DNA from: an uncultured Pelagibacteraceae bacterium
GTDB lineage: Bacteria > Pseudomonadota > Alphaproteobacteria > Pelagibacterales > Pelagibacteraceae
DNA length: 64,000 nucleotides
Reading direction: 5' to 3'
Assembly: GCA_902580505.1 (NCBI GenBank)
Contig: CACHLB010000005.1
Span: 1-64,000 of the forward strand
The notes beneath the pieces were generated by a model. The model was not told the origin of the DNA. It saw nothing but the letters and a program-made list of their open reading frames with translations, and ran no database searches. The first letter of the stretch is position 1; each line of letters starts with the position of its first letter. The translations under genes and the position numbers were made by a program. This document shows, piece after piece, positions 56,907 to 64,000 of this stretch.

Positions 56907-58712
56907 TTAAAATTCTTTTCTAATATTTGCAGTTAAACTGGTATTAAATGCTTCGTTATCATTTCTATAATGATCGACCATGAAACTTATATTTAAATCA
57001 TCTTGCAACGCAGCCCCTATTCCAAGGGTTAGTTTTGCATGTGATGTATTTTGATCAGATATTGCATTAGCATAAATAGTTGAAGAATCATTTACATAAT
57101 AAGCTTCTGATAGTGAATTTATTGTTTTATTTTTACCAATTTCAAACTGTATTAAAGGAGTAATAAATCCTTGATCTATCTCTAATATATTTGAAAAATT
57201 AAATCCAAAAGATAATGACGAACTTTTTATTTTTTGATCATTGTAATTAATTGAATCACCATCACCACTTTCAATATAATCGTCTAATATAGTATAACCC
57301 AAATCTATTCTAGAATAGTAATTTAAGTTTTTATTTTCTTTTTGCTCTAGTGGTTCGTACAAGTAAGTGAAGCTTCCAAATAATTGTTTTCCATCTCTTA
57401 GGCCTTTATTATTTCCTCCAGATACTTTTCTATTGATATCGATTTCCGTTTCTCCAAATCCAATGGCAGCCTCGAAATATCGATTTTCAAAAAATTGGTT
57501 ACTTCCATAGATTAACAAAGATTTTGCTGTTGCATCCATATGTGCATCATTACTCCCAATTTGAGTTTCTTGCTCAGATTGATTTAATGCTAAACCTATA
57601 GTTTTTAGATCTGTAATTTTTTTATCTAGTCCTAATGTAAAACCCTTAGTACTAAGATCCTGGCCTAAGTCTTTACCTTTGTTATTTATTCTACCAAAAG
57701 AAAGGTTGCCTTCACTCCAAAAAGCAAATTTTCTCTTTTTTTTTTCATATTTTATTAAGTTAGTTGTTAAAACATCAACTATTTTGTTTGCGTAAGGGTC
57801 ATTAAAATTTAATGCTATTTTATTTCTTGAAGTGTTACTATTTTGAATTGGTCTTATAAAATTTAAGCGGCTATTTACTCTATTTAATGAATGAGTCATT
57901 GATTGAATTGAAGCTGTTGTTTGATTTTTTACTAAAGTTTTTACAGTATCGTTAAAAATTTGACCTTTTGCGGTAGTAAAATTTAAAGTTGTTGTGTTTG
58001 AAATACCAGCATAAGAGTTTCCAACTGCATCATCAAATGCGGTTGAATCTATTTTTACATGATAGGATGTATCATTTTCTAAGTCAGATGATGGATTAAT
58101 AGTAATTTCGGTTGTTCCACTTCCAGATAATAAAGATCCTGTTACATCAATCTCTATCGCTTCGCCTGTTGATGTATTTATTATATCAATATTTCCACTT
58201 TCGGCATCTACAGCTTCATTAAATGTAAGAACTATATTTGATGATACACTAACATTAGATGCATCATCAGATGGCGAGGTAGATGTTAAAGTAGGATTAT
58301 TATTATCTACTGTTTTAAAATTTAATTCTGTTTTACTTGAAATACCATCAAAATTATTAAATGCTGCACTATCAACTAGGATATAATATTCAGTATCCTC
58401 ATCTAAATTTGATGATAAAGCAAATGTAGCTGTAAGTGTTGCTGGAGCGGACAAACTCATAGCTAAAAACATTCCATTAGTAGAAAAAGTTTCAACAGTA
58501 CTGTCATCTGCTGTTTTTTTTAAAATTACATTACCGTTATTTGCTGTTACAGACCCTGATGCTAGCCACACGAGATCTATTCCAGTATTCACTGCAATCT
58601 GTGTTGCATTATCTGATGGAGTAGTTGATGATAAATCAACAGCGTATACATGCTTAGGATTGATTAAAATAACAAAAAAAAAAATAAATATGAGAATATA
58701 TTTATTGTTCAT
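56907..58712 (-). CDS. Secreted Ig-like (Big_5) / autotransporter-barrel protein
   Basis: 601 aa. Signal peptide at about 1-24. Two bacterial Ig-like domains of the Big_5/SbsD-like type follow: about 29-130 (SSTTPSDNATQIAVNTGIDL... with LDEDTEYYILVDSAAF) and about 137-245 (STSPSDDASNVSVSSNIVLTF... LENDTSYHVKIDSTAFDD). A linker of about 75 residues leads to an autotransporter-type barrel (about 325-601) ending in the aromatic terminal residue of RKEF. It probably displays the Ig repeats on the cell surface. It converges on rpoH with a 5-bp gap. Confidence 0.82.
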   Translation of the reverse strand: MNNKYILIFIFFFVILINPKHVYAVDLSSTTPSDNATQIAVNTGIDLVWLASGSVTANNGNVILKKTADDSTVETFSTNGMFLAMSLSAPATLTATFALSSNLDEDTEYYILVDSAAFNNFDGISSKTELNFKTVDNNNPTLTSTSPSDDASNVSVSSNIVLTFNEAVDAESGNIDIINTSTGEAIEIDVTGSLLSGSGTTEITINPSSDLENDTSYHVKIDSTAFDDAVGNSYAGISNTTTLNFTTAKGQIFNDTVKTLVKNQTTASIQSMTHSLNRVNSRLNFIRPIQNSNTSRNKIALNFNDPYANKIVDVLTTNLIKYEKKKRKFAFWSEGNLSFGRINNKGKDLGQDLSTKGFTLGLDKKITDLKTIGLALNQSEQETQIGSNDAHMDATAKSLLIYGSNQFFENRYFEAAIGFGETEIDINRKVSGGNNKGLRDGKQLFGSFTYLYEPLEQKENKNLNYYSRIDLGYTILDDYIESGDGDSINYNDQKIKSSSLSFGFNFSNILEIDQGFITPLIQFEIGKNKTINSLSEAYYVNDSSTIYANAISDQNTSHAKLTLGIGAALQDDLNISFMVDHYRNDNEAFNTSLTANIRKEF

Positions 58713-58760
58713 GTTGGTAATATATGCTGAATTTTAATATTAATTAAATTAATTGTAATA

Positions 58761-60050
58761 TTACTTAAATGGATCTATTAAAAGAATGGTATCTTTTCTC
58801 TCTGGGCTTGTTGAAATACTGGATATTTTTGTCTCAGTGAACTCTTCAACAGCTTTTACATAAATCTTTGCATTATCGGGTAAATCTTCAAATTTTTTTA
58901 TTCCTTGAGTTTTAGATTTCCAACCCATGAATGTTTTATAAATTGGTTTGACATTTAACTGATCTTCAACAGATGCAGGGAAATAATCTATTTCTTTGCC
59001 ATTTAGTTCATAAGCTACACAAAGATTTATTTCATCAAGTTCATCTAATACATCTAATTTTGTTAATGCTATTCCATCAATGCCTGAAATCTTGATAGTT
59101 TGTCTAACTAAAACTCCATCAAACCAGCCACATCTTCTTTTTCTGCTTGTAACAGTTCCAAATTCATGTCCCTTTTCACCTAAATGGTTGCCAATATCAT
59201 CTGTTAATTCTGTTGGGAAAGGTCCTTCACCTACCCTTGTTGTATATGCTTTTGTAATTCCCAACACATAATTTACTGAATTTGGACCACATCCAGATCC
59301 TGTTGCTGCTGAAGCTGCAACCGTATTTGATGAAGTTACATATGGATATGTTCCATGATCGACATCAAGCAATATTCCTTGAGCCCCTTCAAATAATATT
59401 TTTTTATTTTCTGATTTAAATTGATCTATTTTTCTCCAAACAGGCGCTGAATATTTTAAAATATTTGGAGCTATTTTTAATAATTCCTCAACTAGTTTAT
59501 GTTTTTCATATATTGGCTTACCCAATCCCTTTCGGATTGCATTGTGATGCTCAAGTACTAGTGATAATCGATTTTCAAGATTTTGTTTTGATGCAAGATC
59601 CATTACTCTTATTGATCTTCTACCTACTTTATCTTCATACGCTGGACCAATTCCTCTTCTGGTAGTTCCAATTTTCGATTTACCCGCAGAGTCTTCTCTT
59701 ATTTCATCCATTTCTCTATGAAATGGTAAAATTAATGTGGCAGCCTCTGACAATATCAGATTATTTTCATTGATTTCTACACCTTTAGATTTAGCTTCTT
59801 CGATTTCATCTAAAAGTGCCCAAGGATCTACTACAACACCATTACCTATAATAGAAATTTTACTTTTTCTTACAATTCCAGATGGTAATAATCTTAATTT
59901 ATAAGTAACACCATCTATGACTAAAGTATGACCAGCGTTATGTCCTCCTTGGAATCTAATGACAACATCCGCTTCGCTGGATAACCAATCAACTATTTTC
60001 CCTTTTCCTTCATCTCCCCACTGAGATCCAACAACTACTACATTATTCAT
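58761..60050 (-). CDS. purA: Adenylosuccinate synthetase
   Basis: 429 aa. Converts IMP and aspartate to adenylosuccinate with GTP. Landmarks: [18 protein letters not shown] at the N-terminus, [65 protein letters not shown], and [12 protein letters not shown]...[11 protein letters not shown]. The full enzyme is present; the gene overlaps thiD by 4 bp (ATGA). Confidence 0.97.
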   Translation of the reverse strand: MNNVVVVGSQWGDEGKGKIVDWLSSEADVVIRFQGGHNAGHTLVIDGVTYKLRLLPSGIVRKSKISIIGNGVVVDPWALLDEIEEAKSKGVEINENNLILSEAATLILPFHREMDEIREDSAGKSKIGTTRRGIGPAYEDKVGRRSIRVMDLASKQNLENRLSLVLEHHNAIRKGLGKPIYEKHKLVEELLKIAPNILKYSAPVWRKIDQFKSENKKILFEGAQGILLDVDHGTYPYVTSSNTVAASAATGSGCGPNSVNYVLGITKAYTTRVGEGPFPTELTDDIGNHLGEKGHEFGTVTSRKRRCGWFDGVLVRQTIKISGIDGIALTKLDVLDELDEINLCVAYELNGKEIDYFPASVEDQLNVKPIYKTFMGWKSKTQGIKKFEDLPDNAKIYVKAVEEFTETKISSISTSPERKDTILLIDPFK

Positions 60051-60859
60051 CTAAATTTCTTTTCTATTATAAAACTATTTAAATGGTTAATTGGTCCATT
60101 TCCTTTTCCAAAGTTTGGTCTTGTCCTAATGGCATTGTTTACATATCTAATACCTAACTCACAAGATTTCTTTAGAGTTTTTCCACATCCATAATATGTT
60201 GCAATTGCACTGGATAACGTACAACCAGTTCCATGAGTGTTTTTAGTTTTAATTTTTTTATTTGTAAAGATTTTAGTTTCTTTTTTATTTACGAAAATAT
60301 CTTTCAAGGTTTTAGAACTTGAATGACCACCTTTAATTAAAACGTTCTTAGCACCTAAATCTAGTAATACTTTAGCTGCATTTTTCATATCCAGCACAGA
60401 GTTAATTTTAATTTTAGTTAATATTTCTGCTTCAGGAATATTTGGTGTTATTAAATCAACTTTTTTAATAAGTTTTTTTTTTAAAACTAAAATAGCTTTA
60501 TTATCAATAAGCTTGGATCCACCTTTGGCTACCATAACGGGATCTAATATTATTTTTTTTAAATTTGATTTTTTTATTGATTTTAACACTGAGTTTATAA
60601 CTTTGGTAGAATGCAGCATTCCTATTTTTACTGAATCTGGCTTGATATCTTTTGACGTAAATTCAATTTGATTAGAAATTTCTTTAATAGGCATTGGTAT
60701 TATAGACTTAACACCCGTAGTATTCTGAGCTGTAACCGCTGTTATTGCTGTCATTGCGAAAGAACCAAGAGAAGTAACTGATTTAATATCTGCTTGAATG
60801 CCTGCTCCTCCAGAAGAGTCTGATCCTGCAATAATTAATATTTTAGATTTGATTTTCAA
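60047..60859 (-). CDS. thiD: Hydroxymethylpyrimidine (phosphate) kinase
   Basis: 270 aa. Phosphorylates HMP and HMP-P for thiamine synthesis. Landmarks: [69 protein letters not shown] and [19 protein letters not shown] with the catalytic cysteine. SAR11 is known to lack thiC and need external HMP, which this kinase would trap. It lies between glmM (1 bp) and purA (overlap). Confidence 0.95.
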   Translation of the reverse strand: MKIKSKILIIAGSDSSGGAGIQADIKSVTSLGSFAMTAITAVTAQNTTGVKSIIPMPIKEISNQIEFTSKDIKPDSVKIGMLHSTKVINSVLKSIKKSNLKKIILDPVMVAKGGSKLIDNKAILVLKKKLIKKVDLITPNIPEAEILTKIKINSVLDMKNAAKVLLDLGAKNVLIKGGHSSSKTLKDIFVNKKETKIFTNKKIKTKNTHGTGCTLSSAIATYYGCGKTLKKSCELGIRYVNNAIRTRPNFGKGNGPINHLNSFIIEKKFR

Positions 60860-60860
60860 T

Positions 60861-62192
60861 TTATAGAATAGATTTTTTAATTATTTTAACACACAATTTA
60901 TTTAAACTTGAATCTTCTGACTCGCTCATGATTCTTATTTTTTGTTCAGTACCAGATTTTCTAACTAATATTCTACCTTTATTTTTAATTATTTTATTTG
61001 CTTTATTTATTGCTTTTTTACATTTTAGAGAATTAATAATTGATTTATCTTTAACTTCTATATTTTCTAATATTTGAGGAGTGGGTTTAAATTTATTAAA
61101 AAGCTCACTTGCTTTCTTTCTTTTTCTTAATGAAAATAGTATTTCCAAAGCAACCAATAATCCATCTCCCGTGGTTGCAAACTTCCCAAGAATTATATGA
61201 CCCGATTGTTCTCCACCTAAATTAAATTTATTTATTTTCATTTTTTCTTTTACGTATCTATCTCCTACATCTGATCTTAAAAATTTAATTCTAATATTTT
61301 TAAAAAAATTTTCTAAGCCATAATTTGACATTAATGTACCAACAACACCTCCTTTTAAAATCTTTTTTCTTTTCCATCTCTCACCCAGCATAGCAAGAAT
61401 TTTATCACCATCGATAATTTTCCCTTTTTCATCACAGACAATTATTCTGTCTGCATCACCATCTAATGAAATACCTATATGAGCTTTATTTTTTTTTGTC
61501 ATTTGACAAATTTTACTTGGATAAGTAGATCCAGATTTAAGATTTATATTTAATCCATTTGGAGATATGCCAGCGCTATATAATTTAGCACCTAGTGATT
61601 TAAATAATTCAGGACCAGCTTTATAACCAGCTCCGTTTGCACAATCTAATGCAATTTTAATTCCATTTAGACTAAAAGAAGATGGAAAATTTTGTTTTAA
61701 TATTTTTATATATTTTTCATTAGCATCTTCTAATCTTTTAACTCTACCTAATTCAATTGGTTTTGAAAGATTTTTTGTTATCTTTGAGTCAATTAACTTT
61801 TCAATTTTTTTTTCGATTTTGTCAGAAAGTTTTAGTCCATCTGGTCCAAATAGCTTTAATCCATTGTCATAAAAGGGATTATGAGATGCAGTAATCATTA
61901 TACCCATGTTTGCTCTCATTTTTTTTGTAAGCATTGCTAGACCATTTGTCGGTAGTGGTCCTAAAGTATAAATATGCATTCCTGCTGAAGCTAATCCAGA
62001 TACTAAAGCTGGTTCAAGCGTATAACCCGACAATCTTGTATCTTTTGCAATAATTGCTATTTGTTTACTTTTTTTTAAATTTTTAAAATATGTGCCAGCA
62101 GCTAGGCCAAATTTAAAAAACATTTCTCCATTTATTTTAGATCCATTTACTTTTCCCCTAATTCCATCTGTGCCAAAATATTTTTTAATCAT
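60861..62192 (-). CDS. glmM: Phosphoglucosamine mutase
   Basis: 443 aa. Interconverts glucosamine 6- and 1-phosphate for cell-wall precursor synthesis. The phosphoserine S103 is in ITASHNPFYDNGLKLFG; the metal loop is SLDGDADRIIVCDEKG, the sugar loop GGEQSGHIILG and the phosphate loop VRKSGTEQKIRIMSE. The N-terminus KKYFGTDGIRGKVN is standard. It follows folP by 2 bp in the typical ftsH-folP-glmM order. Confidence 0.96.
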   Translation of the reverse strand: MIKKYFGTDGIRGKVNGSKINGEMFFKFGLAAGTYFKNLKKSKQIAIIAKDTRLSGYTLEPALVSGLASAGMHIYTLGPLPTNGLAMLTKKMRANMGIMITASHNPFYDNGLKLFGPDGLKLSDKIEKKIEKLIDSKITKNLSKPIELGRVKRLEDANEKYIKILKQNFPSSFSLNGIKIALDCANGAGYKAGPELFKSLGAKLYSAGISPNGLNINLKSGSTYPSKICQMTKKNKAHIGISLDGDADRIIVCDEKGKIIDGDKILAMLGERWKRKKILKGGVVGTLMSNYGLENFFKNIRIKFLRSDVGDRYVKEKMKINKFNLGGEQSGHIILGKFATTGDGLLVALEILFSLRKRKKASELFNKFKPTPQILENIEVKDKSIINSLKCKKAINKANKIIKNKGRILVRKSGTEQKIRIMSESEDSSLNKLCVKIIKKSIL

Positions 62193-62194
62193 AT

Positions 62195-63244
62195 TTAAAT
62201 TTGCAATTCTTTAAAAACTTTAAATGCCTGGTTAACTTCTTTAACATCATGGACCCTCAGAATTTGAACACCTTGAAGATATGCTTGAATACATGAGGAT
62301 ATAGTTCCACCAATTCTATCTTTAGTATCATTTTTTTTTGAAATATCTTTAATAAATTTTTTTCTAGATAACCCTAACATTATAGGAAGTCCTAATGAAT
62401 GAAAAATAGAAATATTCTTTAGGAGGGTAATATTATGTTTCAAATTTTTTCCAAACCCAATTCCAGGATCTAATATAATATTATTATGTTTAATGCCTTG
62501 TTTTCTCAGATATTTTAATTTTGTTTCAAAGAAGTCATAGATATCAAGTAGCACATTTTTATATGTGGGTTTGATTTGCATATTCTTTGGTGTTCCTTTC
62601 ATATGATGAATAACAAAAGGTTTTTTTGTTTTTTTTAAATAATTTATAGTTCTGGAATCATAAGTTAATCCAGATACATCATTTATAAGATCTATTTTTA
62701 TTTTAGATGCTTTCTCCATCACAAAACTTTTTCTAGTATCTAATGAAATAAAACTTTTTTTATTTTTTAAAATTTTTAAAATAAACTTAATTCTATCCCA
62801 TTCTTTCATAGGGTGAACATCATTTGCACCTGGCCTTGTAGACTCTCCACCTACATCTATTATTTGTGCTCCACTTGATAATAAGTTATATAAACGTTTT
62901 TTTGCTAAATTTTTTTTATTATATTTACCACCATCAGAAAAACTATCTGGAGTTAAATTAATTATACCCATTAAAATTGGAATGTTAGATAAATTTAATT
63001 TTTTAAACGTTCTCTTTTTTTTTATATTTTTTAAATCTCTCTTAACCTTATTTTTTAATTTATTTGGAAGTTTACTAATATCCTTGAGATTAATAATTTT
63101 TGTTTTTTTTCTGTCAATAATTTCTATTTTATCAAAAGAAATATGATTATAGCCATTAAGAGGTATGGATTTTTTTTTTTTAATATATGTTTTTGCTGCT
63201 GTTCCGTAGTAAAAATTACACGCTTTAGTGTAATATTTATTCAT
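62195..63244 (-). CDS. folP: Dihydropteroate synthase with N-terminal extension
   Basis: 349 aa against a usual core of about 270-280. The catalytic barrel starts at about residue 89 (ILMGIINLTPDSFSDGGKY) and continues with IIDVGGESTRPGAN, ISLDTRKSFVMEKA, LINDVSGLTYD, VIHHMKG, IILDPGIGFGKN and the C-terminal LRVHDVKEVNQAFKVF. It couples pterin and p-aminobenzoate in folate synthesis. The first 85 or so residues are Lys-rich and I do not recognise them. It lies 6 bp after ftsH. Confidence 0.94.
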   Translation of the reverse strand: MNKYYTKACNFYYGTAAKTYIKKKKSIPLNGYNHISFDKIEIIDRKKTKIINLKDISKLPNKLKNKVKRDLKNIKKKRTFKKLNLSNIPILMGIINLTPDSFSDGGKYNKKNLAKKRLYNLLSSGAQIIDVGGESTRPGANDVHPMKEWDRIKFILKILKNKKSFISLDTRKSFVMEKASKIKIDLINDVSGLTYDSRTINYLKKTKKPFVIHHMKGTPKNMQIKPTYKNVLLDIYDFFETKLKYLRKQGIKHNNIILDPGIGFGKNLKHNITLLKNISIFHSLGLPIMLGLSRKKFIKDISKKNDTKDRIGGTISSCIQAYLQGVQILRVHDVKEVNQAFKVFKELQI

Positions 63245-63250
63245 TAGTGC

Positions 63251-64000
63251 TTAGTGCACTATCTTAGGTTTTAGGCCCATTGAACCAAGTGCTGAACTTT
63301 GATCATCATCCTCAACTTTGAGATCTTCTTTATTTTTAGGATATATGTTTTTATTTATTAAATCCTCAATTTCTGCACCTGTTAAAGTTTCATAAGTAAG
63401 TAAAGCTTTTGCAAGTTTATGCAGATCATCGATTTTTTCGGTCAATACTTTTCTTGCTCTTTCGTAACCCATATCAACAAATTTTCTAATTTCGCTATCT
63501 ACTTTTCTCGCAGTTTCCTCTGACATATTTTGTTGTCTTGCAACAGATCTTCCTAGAAATACTTCTTCCTCGTTTTCACCGTAAGCGACTGGTCCCATCT
63601 CTTTACTTAATCCAGCTCGCATAACCATCGCTCTTGCTCTTTTTGTTGCTTGTTCAATATCGCTTGCTGCTCCTGTAGTTACTTTATCATCTCCAAAAAT
63701 TATTTCTTCCGCAACTCTTCCGCCCATTGCAATGGCCATTTGTGCATGAAGTTGTTCTCTTGTTTGTGAAACTTCGTCTCTTTCAGGTAATTGCATGACC
63801 ATTCCTAAAGCTCTTCCTCTTGGTATTATTGTTGCTTTATGAATAGGATAAGCGGCCTTTTCATTTATCGTTACAATTGCATGTCCTGCCTCATGATAAG
63901 CAGTTAACTTCTTCTCCTCTTCTGACATAACCATAGATCTTCTCTCAGATCCCATCATCACTTTATCTTTAGCTTCTTCAAATTCTTGATATGTCACAAT
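63251..64000 (-). CDS. ftsH: ATP-dependent zinc metalloprotease FtsH (C-terminal part, cut by window edge)
   Basis: 250 codons of the C-terminal peptidase region; the frame stays open to the last base, so the AAA+ domain and membrane helices lie beyond the window. The M41 zinc site is seen as [10 protein letters not shown] and, further on, the third ligand region [43 protein letters not shown] is typical of FtsH. It degrades membrane proteins and, in many bacteria, RpoH; its regulators HflK and HflC are encoded at 30154-32116. A GTG at 63997 is internal, not the start. Confidence 0.97.
   Translation of the reverse strand: MVTYQEFEEAKDKVMMGSERRSMVMSEEEKKLTAYHEAGHAIVTINEKAAYPIHKATIIPRGRALGMVMQLPERDEVSQTREQLHAQMAIAMGGRVAEEIIFGDDKVTTGAASDIEQATKRARAMVMRAGLSKEMGPVAYGENEEEVFLGRSVARQQNMSEETARKVDSEIRKFVDMGYERARKVLTEKIDDLHKLAKALLTYETLTGAEIEDLINKNIYPKNKEDLKVEDDDQSSALGSMGLKPKIVH

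Overview
The window is AT-rich, densely packed chromosomal DNA from a streamlined marine alphaproteobacterium, most likely SAR11 (Pelagibacterales, 'Candidatus Pelagibacter'-like). The evidence is the base composition, gaps of a few bases or gene overlaps almost everywhere, a circularly permuted alphaproteobacterial tmRNA gene, ThyX, and alphaproteobacterial gene orders (hflK-hflC-DUF2065-degP-miaA-ilvB-ilvN-ilvC-leuA; rluD-rpoH; ftsH-folP-glmM). No taxon marker such as 16S rRNA is present, so the placement is inference.

Layout. 1-6172 (+): a PilY1-like pilus-tip protein whose vWA domain is interrupted by an NHL-like propeller, then an autotransporter-like gene split by a frameshift. 6161-10598 (-): MoxR ATPase / DUF58 / TgpA-type transglutaminase and the prepilin peptidase PilD. 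10766-17038: two SpoIIE-type phosphatases, one with GAF (+) and one with CHASE2 (-). The CHASE2 gene is coupled to a TPR/beta-barrel protein, a FecR-domain protein and an unrecognised secreted protein. 17117-32116 (-): a long collinear run with cell-shape genes (rodA, mrdA, mreD, mreC, mreB), branched-chain amino-acid genes (leuA, ilvC, ilvN, ilvB), miaA, degP, DUF2065, hflC and hflK.

32172-38287: mrp and thyX, then the permuted tmRNA (tag ANESYALAA), then a small variable region ending at tRNA-Leu(GAG). This region holds a PQQ-type sugar dehydrogenase, an FkbM methyltransferase and a polytopic membrane protein. A 162-bp direct repeat (161/162 identical) starts inside the tmRNA 3' end and recurs 2,412 bp downstream, bracketing the dehydrogenase/FkbM pair. 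This is the clearest mobile or recombinational signature in the window.

38303-54886: housekeeping genes nadA, nadC, ppdK, glyS, glyQ, sppA, polyprenyl synthase, pdxH, aroC, dxs, ispA, xseB, a Sua5-type tsaC and a two-gene ABC exporter. The exporter's last stop codon abuts the CCA end of an opposing tRNA-Arg(UCG). 54987-64000: rluD, rpoH, an Ig-like/autotransporter protein, purA, thiD, glmM, folP and the C-terminal part of ftsH, cut by the window edge.

No CRISPR array, insertion sequence, prophage or complete unknown defence system was seen. The accessory interest lies in the surface/pilus block, the phosphatase-FecR block and the tmRNA-tRNA-Leu variable island. Regulatory DNA is compressed, with divergent genes separated by only 20-55 bp and carrying palindromic promoter-like sequences.
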